Positions 1 to 6,502 of a DNA stretch of 11,585 nucleotides are shown here, in pieces. The first letter of the stretch is position 1; each line of letters starts with the position of its first letter. The position numbers and the translations under genes are program-made. The notes below the pieces were generated by a model. It made no database searches, was not told where the DNA came from, and saw only the letters and a program-made list of their open reading frames with translations. The DNA is from DATDRS01 sp035291605 (GTDB lineage: Bacteria; Chloroflexota; Anaerolineae; Anaerolineales; UBA6663): the NCBI GenBank assembly GCA_035291605.1, contig DATDRS010000355.1, positions 1 through 11,585 on the forward strand, read 5' to 3'.

Positions 1-1212
1 GTCTACGCGCGGCTGTCCGCGCCGTTCGAGGCGTTCGAGCCGGAGGGCGAGCCAAGTTTCGGGACGACGAACATTGACTTCACGTGGGGCTTGCGCGACG
101 CGCTGCAAAGCCTGCGCACCTCGCGGCGCACGAGCTTCACCGTCGGCGCGGGCGGGTTCGGCGTGACGACCGCGGTCGGCGCGCGCGCGCGGGTGCACTT
201 CGAGCGCAAGGTGAATGTGCCGGAGGGATGGCTCAAGGGCTTCCTGCAAGTACAGGGCGCGCTGGCGATGCGGCCCTTCGTGTTCGACGTGCGTCCGGTG
301 GACCTGCTGACCGTGATCGCCTTTTTCCAGGACAACAAGCCGCTCCGCCCGCCGCACGGCCTGCGCTACGAATTCCAGCCGGGCGAGCCGGTGCGCATCG
401 TGCTTGAACCCTGGGAGGAGCGCTTCACGCTCAAAGGCACACACTACACGGGCTATGCGCGCACGGTGCGCCTGTGGGGAAGGCGGCGGATGGAACTGCT
501 GCTCGGTATCTTGCCCTACGCCGAGCGCGTCACCGTCGGCGTCCTGGGGCGCGGGCTGCCGCACTTTTACGTCTGCCACTGCGGGCCGTATCAGTTCGTC
601 CTCGCGCTGTCGGGGTGGACGCAGAATGACTGGTCAAAAGGCAGCGCATTTGATCTGCTCGCGCCGCAGGTCGAGGCGCACCCCGAACAGACGGCGCTGG
701 CCTACAACGCCCTGGCCCGGCGTCTGGTCGCAGGGCGCACGCAGATCGCGGAGGAGACCGGCCTGCCTCCTGCCGAAACAGAGCAGGCCTTGTTCCAACT
801 CTGCCGCGCTGGCCGCGTCATCTTCGACCCGACGACGATGGCCTATCGGCTCCGCGAGTTGTTCGCCGAGGCGTTAGACGTAAACAAATTATTTGCGCCC
901 GATCCGCGCATTGAGGCGGCGCGGCGGTTGCTGGACGCCGGCCGCGTGTCGCTGCGAAACGTGACCGATCCCGACCCGTCCCAGGGCGGGCGGCGGGAAA
1001 CGCGCGCGGCCGCCGTCGTGGAAGATGATGTGGCCTACGAAGTTAGCGTTGCGGTGGATGGAAACGGGCGGCTGCGGTTCGGGCGGTGCGAGTGCCAGTT
1101 CTTTCAGAATAACCTGATGTCGCGCGGGCCGTGCGCGCACATCCTGGCGGCCCGCCTCGCGCTCGACGCGCGGGGCATCCCTGTCCCAGATTGGCCGAGG
1201 TCGCTAAAATGA
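1..1212 (+). CDS. SWIM zinc-finger family protein, 5' end missing
   Basis: The reading frame is open from base 1, so the true start lies upstream; 403 residues are visible before the TGA. Near the C-terminus there is a complete SWIM zinc-binding motif, C-x-C-x12-C-x-H, at visible residues 363, 365, 378 and 380 (bases 1087-1140), followed by the helix AHILAARLAL typical of this family. SWIM domains are known to bind zinc and are thought to contact DNA or proteins. Before it, around visible residues 230-290, a stretch with 'IAEETGLPPAETEQALFQL' looks like a winged-helix unit (inference). The N-terminal two thirds is not recognised. Bacterial SWIM proteins often neighbour SNF2 helicases or MoxR/VWA genes, but that side is outside the window. 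It ends 9 nt before the retron RNA arm, so its transcription could run into the retron. The call is firm for the SWIM motif; the biological role is unknown. Confidence 0.8.
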   Translation, partial: VYARLSAPFEAFEPEGEPSFGTTNIDFTWGLRDALQSLRTSRRTSFTVGAGGFGVTTAVGARARVHFERKVNVPEGWLKGFLQVQGALAMRPFVFDVRPVDLLTVIAFFQDNKPLRPPHGLRYEFQPGEPVRIVLEPWEERFTLKGTHYTGYARTVRLWGRRRMELLLGILPYAERVTVGVLGRGLPHFYVCHCGPYQFVLALSGWTQNDWSKGSAFDLLAPQVEAHPEQTALAYNALARRLVAGRTQIAEETGLPPAETEQALFQLCRAGRVIFDPTTMAYRLRELFAEALDVNKLFAPDPRIEAARRLLDAGRVSLRNVTDPDPSQGGRRETRAAAVVEDDVAYEVSVAVDGNGRLRFGRCECQFFQNNLMSRGPCAHILAARLALDARGIPVPDWPRSLK

Positions 1213-1221
1213 GTTGATCGT

Positions 1222-1241
1222 CGGCCGGGCAGCCCGGGTTA
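1222..1241 (+). repeat. Retron arm a1 (inverted repeat with 1346-1364)
   Basis: This is the 5' arm of the long inverted repeat enclosing the msr-msd region. It pairs with 1346-1364 except for one extra G in its GGG run. Its core 1225-1237 (CCGGGC-A-GCCCGG) is also self-palindromic, so the pairing evidence beyond that core rests on the outer three and inner three base pairs plus the A-T centre. Confidence 0.8.
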
Positions 1242-1345
1242 GCCGATAGACTGCGGCGATACGCCGCGGCGGTGCGCTGAACCCAACACTCCTTCGCCGG
1301 TTCCCACCTTTCGCACAAGGTGGGAGCCGCTCCAACGCGAGATCG

Positions 1346-1364
1346 TAACCGGGCTGCCCGGCCG
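1346..1364 (+). repeat. Retron arm a2 (inverted repeat with 1222-1241)
   Basis: This is the 3' arm of the retron inverted repeat. It ends at base 1364, which is also the first base of a possible GTG start for the RT, and it is followed by TGTTTTT. An alternative reading is that its palindromic core plus this T run is a small intrinsic terminator for the upstream gene. The matched arm a1, the internal hairpins and the retron-type RT make the msr-msd reading more likely. Confidence 0.78.
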
Positions 1365-1378
1365 TGTTTTTCTATCCT

Positions 1379-2617
1379 ATGTGGCAACGCATCCGTTTGC
1401 GCTTATGGTCTTTCTTTCAGCGTGTGTCGTGGCGCTTGACGCATCGGCGCGCCCACTGGCCGCCAGCGCGCGCGCCCGACACGGACTGGCGTGAAGCGTG
1501 GGAAGCCAGGCAGGCGCAGCGCCGCCAGGAGCGTGAGCAACGCCGGAGTGAACGCAGAGAGCGCGACCGCGCCTCCTTCGGCGAAGAACTCTGGGGCGCG
1601 GCAGAGCCGCACCGCACGGCCGCGCTCGACGAGGCGAGGCTCCAGCGGTTCAACCTGCCAATCCTGCGCACCGAGCGCGATCTCGCCGAGTGGCTGGGGA
1701 TTCCGCTCTCACGCCTGCGCTGGTTCACGCACGACAAACCCGCCGACCGCGTCTGGCACTACGTGCGCTACGAGATTCCCAAGCGCGGCGGCGGGCGGCG
1801 CGTGATCCTCGCGCCCAAGCGCGAACTGAAGGCGCTGCAGCGCAAAGTGCTGGACGGCCTGCTGGCGCAGGTCCCAGCCTCCGGGAGCGCGCACGGCTTT
1901 GCGCGGGGACGCTCCATCGTCACCAACGCGCAGCCGCACGTGGGCAAGGAGGTCATCCTCAACCTCGACCTCAAGGACTTCTTTCCCAGCGTGATTTTCC
2001 CCCGCGTGCGCGGCCTGTTCATCGCGCTGGGCTATGCATTCCCGGTGGCCTCGACGCTGGCGCTGCTATGCACCGAGCACGAGCGGGAGGCCTTCGACCG
2101 CGACGACGTGCGCTACTACATCAGCGTGGGCGCGCGCAGCCTGGTGCAGGGCGCGCCGACGAGTCCCGCGCTGGCGAACATGGCTGCCTGGCGGCTGGAC
2201 CGGCGGTTGGAGGGCCTGGCGCGGAAGCACGGCTTCGCCTACACCCGCTATGCCGACGACCTCACGTTTTCAGGCGGCGAGGCCGGCGCGGCGCTGCGAA
2301 TCCTCGACAGCGCGCAGCGCATCATTCGTGACGAGCATTTCGAGGTCAACGCCGACAAGACGCGCCTCTATCGCCGCTCCTCCCGGCAGATGGTCACCGG
2401 GCTGGTGGTCAACGACGGCCTGAATACGCCGCGCCGCCTGCGCCGCCGCCTGCGCGCCATCCTGCACAACGCGCGCCGGACTGGCCTGGAGGCCCAGAAC
2501 CGCGAGGGGCGCGCGGACTTCCGCGCGCAACTGGCCGGGCAGATCGGGTTCGTGCAAATGGCGAACGCGAAGCAGGCTGCGCGATTGAAAGAGGCGCTCC
2601 GTTCGCTGGCGTGGTAA
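1379..2617 (+). CDS. Retron reverse transcriptase
   Basis: This is an RNA-directed DNA polymerase expected to prime from the 2'-OH of the branching guanosine in the RNA just upstream and to make msDNA. Counting from the ATG at 1379 (412 aa), it shows the retron-specific NAxxH box as NAQPH at 183-187, the RT motif LDLKDFFPSV at 196-205, QGAPTSP at 257-263, the catalytic YADD at 291-294, and the VTG box (MVTGLVVN) at 338-345. NAxxH together with VTG separates retron RTs from group II intron and DGR enzymes; no maturase or endonuclease domain follows. The start could instead be GTG 1364, but that base belongs to arm a2 and no clear Shine-Dalgarno supports either. Retron RTs are usually about 300-350 aa. 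This one has an N-terminal extension of about 90 residues, Arg/Glu-rich from about 45 to 65 and probably helical, of unknown function. The next gene begins 9 nt after its stop. Confidence 0.93.
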   Translation: MWQRIRLRLWSFFQRVSWRLTHRRAHWPPARAPDTDWREAWEARQAQRRQEREQRRSERRERDRASFGEELWGAAEPHRTAALDEARLQRFNLPILRTERDLAEWLGIPLSRLRWFTHDKPADRVWHYVRYEIPKRGGGRRVILAPKRELKALQRKVLDGLLAQVPASGSAHGFARGRSIVTNAQPHVGKEVILNLDLKDFFPSVIFPRVRGLFIALGYAFPVASTLALLCTEHEREAFDRDDVRYYISVGARSLVQGAPTSPALANMAAWRLDRRLEGLARKHGFAYTRYADDLTFSGGEAGAALRILDSAQRIIRDEHFEVNADKTRLYRRSSRQMVTGLVVNDGLNTPRRLRRRLRAILHNARRTGLEAQNREGRADFRAQLAGQIGFVQMANAKQAARLKEALRSLAW

Positions 2618-2626
2618 ACTGGCCCC

Positions 2627-3418
2627 GTGGCCACTCCCTTACACACGGCTCTCGCCGCCGCCGCCGCCGCCGGAGAAGTTCTCCATCGCAAGTTCCCACA
2701 GGCGCGGGAGGTCAGGTCGAAAGGCTGGCGCGATATCGTCACCGACGCCGACTTCGCCGCACAGGAGGTCGTGCTGGAAATCCTGACCCGCGACTTCCCC
2801 GATTATGCCATCCTCTCGGAAGAAGGGCGGCACGACGCCGATCTGTCCGCGCCTGTCCCCACCTGGGTCATAGACCCGCTCGATGGGACGACGAACTACG
2901 CGCGGCAGTTCCCGGTCTTCTCCGTCGCCATCGCGCTCGTTCACGACCACGCGTTTCAACTGGGCGTGATCTACGATCCCATGCAGCGCGAGGCCTTTTT
3001 TGCGGAACGGGGGCAGGGCGCTTTCATCCAGAGAGGGGATGATCAGCCCCAACCCATGCGGGTCAGCAGCATCGCCGACCCTGGCGAGGCCCTCGTGGGC
3101 GTGGACTGGGCGCGTGATCCGGGGGTGCGGCAACGCGTGCTGGAGGCGCTCGCCCGCGTGGGCGCGGTGGCCCGCACGGTGCGCTCTATCGGGAGCGCCG
3201 CGCTGGGCCTCGCCTACGTCGCCGCCGGGCGGCTCGACGGTTACTATCATCTCTCGCTCCAACCCTGGGATGCGGCCGCCGGGGCAATCCTCGTGGCCGA
3301 AGCCGGCGGCGCGTTCTCCACGCCGGACGGCGGCGCGTGGCAGTTGGGGGATACGCAGCTCGTGGCAAGCAACGGCCGGCTGCACGGTGCGCTGATCAAG
3401 ACGTTGGCGCTCACTTGA
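2627..3418 (+). CDS. Inositol monophosphatase family protein
   Basis: This is a 263-residue Mg2+-dependent phosphatase of the inositol monophosphatase/FBPase/CysQ superfamily, of usual length and probably cytoplasmic. The metal and active-site motifs are all present: SEEG at 64-67, DPLDGTTN at 83-90 and WDAAAG at 214-219, with TDAD at 39-42 before them. Members remove phosphate from myo-inositol 1-phosphate, related sugar phosphates or 3',5'-bisphosphonucleotides; the sequence does not decide the substrate. The GTG start at 2627 follows the RT stop by only 9 nt, so the two are probably co-transcribed. No strong ribosome-binding site is visible, and translation may be coupled. Co-transcription raises the possibility that it works with the retron, but ordinary metabolism is the simpler reading. 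It is followed by a 40-nt gap without a clear terminator. Confidence 0.9.
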   Translation: MATPLHTALAAAAAAGEVLHRKFPQAREVRSKGWRDIVTDADFAAQEVVLEILTRDFPDYAILSEEGRHDADLSAPVPTWVIDPLDGTTNYARQFPVFSVAIALVHDHAFQLGVIYDPMQREAFFAERGQGAFIQRGDDQPQPMRVSSIADPGEALVGVDWARDPGVRQRVLEALARVGAVARTVRSIGSAALGLAYVAAGRLDGYYHLSLQPWDAAAGAILVAEAGGAFSTPDGGAWQLGDTQLVASNGRLHGALIKTLALT

Positions 3419-3458
3419 GCGAGCTTGAATACGACGTCAACGAATAATGAGCGAATAA

Positions 3459-4550
3459 ATGAATATGCCCCGCCGATCCCACCGCCGTAACTCTGCCCCC
3501 CTCGGAACTCTCGCCGTCGCGCTGATCCTGCTCAGCCTGCTGTATGCCTGCGAGCTTGCCCCCGCGACCGAACCGCCTGGGATACCGACTCAAGTTTCAT
3601 CAGACGCCAGCCGCTGGTACAACCTGTACTTCACCGGCCCGACGCCCGACGACCCCACTGGCGGCATCCCCGACGCCGTCGCGGCGAGTTTCGACGCAGC
3701 CCAGCAGACGATTGACGTGGCGGTGTACGAGTTTGACCTGCACCCTCTCTCCGAGGCCCTCATCCAGGCGGCAGAGCGCGGAGTGCGCGTGCGCGTCGTG
3801 ACGGACTCCGACTCGCTCGTCGAGCAGACGATCCTCGACCTGCTCGCCGCCAAGATCCCGGTGGTCGAAGACCAGCGCAGCGCCATCATGCACGACAAGT
3901 TCGTCGTGATAGACGGCAGCACCGTGTGGACCGGCTCGATGAACTTCACCGAAAACGACGCCTACCGCAACAACAACAATTTCATCGAGATCACTTCCAC
4001 CCGGCTGGCGCAGAACTACACGGCCGAGTTCGAAGAAATGTTCACGGAGCACGCGTTCGGCCCCACCTCGCCGGCCAACACGCCCCATCCCACCCTGACG
4101 GTTAACGACGCGTTCGTCGAGAATTATTTCTCCCCCGACGACGGCGTGGCCGCGCACATCCTTGAAGCGCTCCAGGCTGCGCAGAGCAGCATCCACTTCA
4201 TGGCCTTCTCCTTCACGCGCCAGGATTTCGCCGAAGCGCTGATCGAGAAAGCGCAGGCGGGCGTGGTCGTGCAGGGCGTGTTCGAGACGCGGCAGATCGC
4301 CGCCGGCGGCGACGCCGCGTGGAACGCCCTCACCGCCGCGGGGCTGGACGTGCGGCAGGATGGGAACAAATATAACCTGCACAGCAAGGTCTTCCTCATT
4401 GACCAGCAGGTCGTCGTCGCCGGGTCGTACAACTTCAGCCGGAACGCGGAAGAGAACAACGACGAGAACGTGCTCATCCTCCACAGCCCGGAGATCGCCG
4501 CGGCCTATTTCGCCGAATGGCAGAAGGTTTGGGCGCAGGCGAACCCATAA
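3459..4550 (+). CDS. Exported phospholipase D-like lipoprotein with two HKD motifs
   Basis: This 363-residue protein has a positively charged N-terminus (RRSHRR), a hydrophobic segment at about 15-30 and a lipobox-like LYAC with Cys31, so it is predicted to be lipid-anchored outside the membrane. Two phospholipase D domains follow. The first has H145-x-K147-x4-D152 (HDKFVVID, then GSMNFTENDAYRNNNN) and the second has H308-x-K310-x4-D315 (HSKVFLID, then GSYNFSRNAEENNDEN). Both catalytic triads look intact, and the Gly-Ser/Asn pairs after each HKD match the family. Such enzymes cleave phosphodiester bonds in lipids or nucleic acids; the GS-x-N-F-(T/S) pattern resembles the Nuc/minicardiolipin group, so an extracellular nuclease is as plausible as a lipase. 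The ATG at 3459 has only a weak ribosome-binding site. Because it is exported, it is not a good candidate for a retron effector. Confidence 0.88.
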   Translation: MNMPRRSHRRNSAPLGTLAVALILLSLLYACELAPATEPPGIPTQVSSDASRWYNLYFTGPTPDDPTGGIPDAVAASFDAAQQTIDVAVYEFDLHPLSEALIQAAERGVRVRVVTDSDSLVEQTILDLLAAKIPVVEDQRSAIMHDKFVVIDGSTVWTGSMNFTENDAYRNNNNFIEITSTRLAQNYTAEFEEMFTEHAFGPTSPANTPHPTLTVNDAFVENYFSPDDGVAAHILEALQAAQSSIHFMAFSFTRQDFAEALIEKAQAGVVVQGVFETRQIAAGGDAAWNALTAAGLDVRQDGNKYNLHSKVFLIDQQVVVAGSYNFSRNAEENNDENVLILHSPEIAAAYFAEWQKVWAQANP

Positions 4551-4573
4551 TCAACCGGGGGACTATTCTCCTA

Positions 4574-4669
4574 CTTCCTCCTTGTCTCAGCCCATAACTT
4601 TTTTCGCCCGAGACCGTCTGATAGGGCGTAACGATATGCGTTATGGGCAATGACATAATAAGGAGGAAG
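4574..4669 (+). promoter_or_regulatory. Nested hairpin leader covering the Shine-Dalgarno of the 4671 gene
   Basis: Three inverted repeats are nested within 96 nt. The outer one pairs 4574-4583 (CTTCCTCCTT) perfectly with 4660-4669 (AAGGAGGAAG), which is the ribosome-binding site, and can extend by a GU and a UA pair. The middle one pairs 4591-4598 (CCCATAAC) with 4640-4647. The inner one pairs 4605-4609 (CGCCC) with 4624-4628. In RNA this would form one long interrupted stem hiding the ribosome-binding site, consistent with a translational switch or thermosensor. As DNA it could instead be a cruciform or repeat element. No known riboswitch class is recognised. Confidence 0.55.
4661..4669 (+). 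promoter_or_regulatory. Strong Shine-Dalgarno sequence
   Basis: AGGAGGAAG lies a few bases before the ATG at 4671. It is the strongest ribosome-binding site in the window and fixes the start of the downstream lipoprotein. It is fully complementary to 4574-4582. Confidence 0.85.
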
Positions 4670-4670
4670 G

Positions 4671-5759
4671 ATGAAACAAAAACTTTCCACTTTTGCGCTG
4701 CTGTTGAGCGCGCTTGCCGTGGGCCTGCTGGCATTAGCAGCCTGCAACGTCAGCGCCGCCCCCTCTCAGTCCCTTGAGCCTGCCGGTCAATCGGAGTCCG
4801 CGTCTGAGCCGCTTCCCCAGATGGCGCAGGGGGAGGCCGCCTTTACCGGCGTCGTCGAGGCCATCGAGCTGGATACCTACACCGTCGGCGGCGCAATCTT
4901 CAAGATTGACGCGGACAGCCAGCGCCCTGCCGATCTGACCGTCGGCGCGGCGGTGCAGATCAGAGCGCATGTGGACCCCGACGGTTCCTTCTACGCTCAG
5001 GTCATTTCGCCGGCCCCGGCGGCTTCCGGCGGAAGCGGCCTCCGGTTTGAATTTGAGGGCACGGTCCAGTCCATCAGCGGCGACGCTGCCATCATCTCCG
5101 GCCAACCCGTCCAACTGTCCCCAGCGCTCGTGTCCGGCCTGCAAGTTGGCGATACCGTCCGGGTGCAAGGGACGCTGAACGCCGGCGTCTTCCGGGCGCA
5201 GGAAGTGGAGCGTTCCGACGACGACGGAACGCACACCCCGGAGCCGACTGAGCTGCACGAGGCGAGTGAGACGCCTGAACCAACCGAGGAGCGCGAAGCC
5301 ACGCACACGCCGGAAGCGACCGAACGGCACGAAGCCACGCGCACGCCGGAGGCGACTGAGAGGCATGAGGCCACACGGACGCCTGAACCAACCGAGAGGC
5401 ATGAGGCCACGCGGACGCCTGAACCGACCGAGAGACGTGAGGCGACGCATACCCCGGAGCCGACCGAAGAGCGCGAGGCGACGCATACGCCAGAGCCAAC
5501 CGAAGAGCGCGAGGCCACCCGCACACCCGAACCGACTGAAGCGCGCGAAGCCACGCGGACGCCCGAGCCAACTGAAGTGCACGAAGCCACCCGGACGCCT
5601 GAGTCAACTGAAGTGCGCGAGGCGACGCATACACCCGAACCAACCGAGGTGCACGAAGCCACGCGGACGCCCGAGCCAACTGAAGTGCACGAAGCGACAC
5701 ACACACCCGAACCAACCGAGGTGCACGAGGCGACGCACACGCCGGAACCGAACGATTAG
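4671..5759 (+). CDS. DUF5666-like lipoprotein with TPEPTE repeat tail
   Basis: This is a 362-residue predicted lipoprotein. Residues 1-24 form a signal peptide ending in the lipobox LAAC with Cys25. Two similar small beta-rich domains follow at about 55-112 (FTGVVEAIELDTYTVGG...FYAQVISP) and 126-181 (FEFEGTVQSISGDAAIISG...FRAQEVE); the pattern 'G-V-x-I ... V-G-x-x-V-x-x ... A-x-x-I' matches DUF5666-type OB-like domains. From 188 to 355 there are fourteen 12-residue repeats of the form (H/R)-TPEPTE-xx-EAT, with a final partial HTPEPND. The tail is rich in Thr, Pro and Glu and is probably an extended spacer at the cell surface, possibly glycosylated (inference). It is followed by a hairpin terminator and then by a sigma/anti-sigma pair whose anti-sigma has the same domains and tail style. 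The function is unknown; a sensory or scaffold role in that system is a guess. Confidence 0.85.
   Translation: MKQKLSTFALLLSALAVGLLALAACNVSAAPSQSLEPAGQSESASEPLPQMAQGEAAFTGVVEAIELDTYTVGGAIFKIDADSQRPADLTVGAAVQIRAHVDPDGSFYAQVISPAPAASGGSGLRFEFEGTVQSISGDAAIISGQPVQLSPALVSGLQVGDTVRVQGTLNAGVFRAQEVERSDDDGTHTPEPTELHEASETPEPTEEREATHTPEATERHEATRTPEATERHEATRTPEPTERHEATRTPEPTERREATHTPEPTEEREATHTPEPTEEREATRTPEPTEAREATRTPEPTEVHEATRTPESTEVREATHTPEPTEVHEATRTPEPTEVHEATHTPEPTEVHEATHTPEPND
5232..5756 (+). repeat. 36-bp coding tandem repeats (14 units plus a partial)
   Basis: Fourteen contiguous 36-bp units (5232-5735) and a 21-bp partial encode the 12-residue TPEPTE-xx-EAT repeats. The later units are closer to each other (VHEAT type) than the early ones, which suggests recent duplication at the 3' end. 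There are no spacers, so this is not a CRISPR array. Confidence 0.92.
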
Positions 5760-5811
5760 ATTGAATGAACGCAGGGAGCAGATTGGCGCTCAAGCGGTAA
5801 GAGCATAACGC

Positions 5812-5837
5812 GGGGCGGTGGGCAACCCTACCGCCCC
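5812..5837 (+). terminator. Hairpin terminator after the lipoprotein gene
   Basis: GGGGCGGTGGG (5812-5822) pairs with 5827-5837 over 11 bp, with one GU and a CAAC loop. It lies 53 nt after the stop at 5759. The T-rich stretch after it is broken (TTGATCCTTTT), so termination efficiency is uncertain. Confidence 0.6.
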
Positions 5838-5863
5838 TTGATCCTTTTGAGGCAGCAGACTTG

Positions 5864-6502
5864 ATGGCTGTGTTGATCGCTGACGCCGGACCAACTTTCT
5901 GGCATACGGTATACTTGTGGATCAAGACGGCCGCGCCGTCTCCCAAGCCCGAGCTCGTTCGCGTGAATCCCGACGCACCCCTCGACCGCATCCGCGGCCT
6001 CGACCCCCTCACGCTCGCCCGAATTCACGACCAGTTCTATCCAGAGGTGTACCGCTATGTCCGCTACCGCCTGGAGGACGAACAGGTCTGTGAGGACATC
6101 ACCTCGGAGGTTTTCCTGCGGCTGCTGCAGGCCCTGCAAAAGCAGGAGTACACCGTCCAGAACCTGCGAGGCTGGCTGTTCAAAACGGCCGCCAACCTGT
6201 TGAACGACCACCTGCGCGCCCGCTACGCGCGCCCGGTGAGCGACCTCGGCGAAGATCTGCCCGCCCCCGCGCCATCGCCGGAGGGACAGGCCGAGCGCGC
6301 CTGGCAGAACCGGGAAGTCCGCGAGGCCCTCCAGCAGCTCACGCCCGATCAACAGCACGTCCTTGCGCTGCGTTTCACGGAAGACCGCCCCCTCGAGGAA
6401 ACTGCCCAGTTGATGGGGAAATCGGTGTCCGCGGTCAAAACTCTGCAATTCCGCGCGCTGGCCGCTTTGCGCCGCCGGCTGGGTGAGAAAGGGCAGGCAT
6501 GA
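5864..6502 (+). CDS. ECF-type RNA polymerase sigma factor
   Basis: This alternative sigma factor of the extracytoplasmic-function group is 212 aa from ATG 5864. Sigma region 2 spans about 51-115 (RIHDQFYPEVYRYVRYRL...VCEDITSEVFLRLL, then LRGWLFKTAANLLNDHLR), and region 4 spans about 153-206, with the helix-turn-helix ETAQLMGKSVSAVKTLQFRA. The start is uncertain: TTG 5861 directly precedes the ATG, a modest GAGG lies about 11 nt upstream, and GTG 5963 would remove the first 33 residues, which fall outside the sigma domains. A TATACT box at 5910-5915 would suit the later start. Its stop overlaps the start of the anti-sigma gene (ATGA), so the two are translationally coupled, the classic arrangement for a sigma held by its cognate anti-sigma. 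Likely targets include the neighbouring lipoprotein gene (inference). Confidence 0.9.
   Translation: MAVLIADAGPTFWHTVYLWIKTAAPSPKPELVRVNPDAPLDRIRGLDPLTLARIHDQFYPEVYRYVRYRLEDEQVCEDITSEVFLRLLQALQKQEYTVQNLRGWLFKTAANLLNDHLRARYARPVSDLGEDLPAPAPSPEGQAERAWQNREVREALQQLTPDQQHVLALRFTEDRPLEETAQLMGKSVSAVKTLQFRALAALRRRLGEKGQA

Larger units (their letters stand above)
1222..1364 (+). ncRNA. Candidate retron msr-msd RNA
   Basis: This 143-nt region sits between the SWIM gene and the reverse transcriptase and has the layout of a retron non-coding RNA. Arm a1 (1222-1241) and arm a2 (1346-1364) pair over 19 bp with one bulged G. Arm a1 ends in TTA and is followed by GC, giving TTAGC with the candidate branching guanosine at 1242; retron Ec86 (Eco1) has the same TTAGC context right after its a1. 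Arm a2 is preceded by G, giving GTAA, as in Ec86. Inside, 1251-1258 pairs with 1262-1269 (8 bp, AUA loop; msr-like), and 1298-1310 pairs with 1317-1329 (13 bp with one GU, loop TCGCAC; msd-like), possibly extended by 1293-1297 with 1337-1341. The predicted cDNA starts near 1344-1345, copied toward about 1290. Caveat: the core of each arm is itself nearly palindromic. The paired flanks CGG/CCG and TTA/TAA and the A-T centre favour a1/a2 pairing. A TAAAAT box at 1205-1210 is a weak -10 candidate. Confidence 0.82.

Noticed and set aside
1690..2331. 213-residue alternative + frame inside the RT gene
   Set aside because: Ala/Arg-rich shadow translation of the RT, whose own frame carries all catalytic motifs.
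1379..2617. Group II intron or diversity-generating RT
   Set aside because: There is no maturase or endonuclease domain, no intron domain V-like RNA and no template/variable repeat pair; the NAxxH and VTG boxes indicate a retron RT.
2639..3385. 248-residue antisense frame opposite the phosphatase
   Set aside because: The + strand frame has all the inositol monophosphatase motifs; the antisense product has no recognisable domain.
3459..4550. PLD-like protein as the retron effector
   Set aside because: It has a signal sequence and lipobox, so it acts outside the cell, and a separate phosphatase gene lies between it and the RT.
4734..5582. Long antisense frames opposite the lipoprotein and its repeats
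   Set aside because: They are by-products of GC-rich repetitive coding DNA on the + strand, with Arg/Gly-rich or Ser/Val-rich low-complexity translations and no start signals.
5232..5756. Regular 36-bp repeats as a CRISPR array
   Set aside because: Units are contiguous with no spacers, diverge at wobble positions and are translated as TPEPTE repeats within a long frame.
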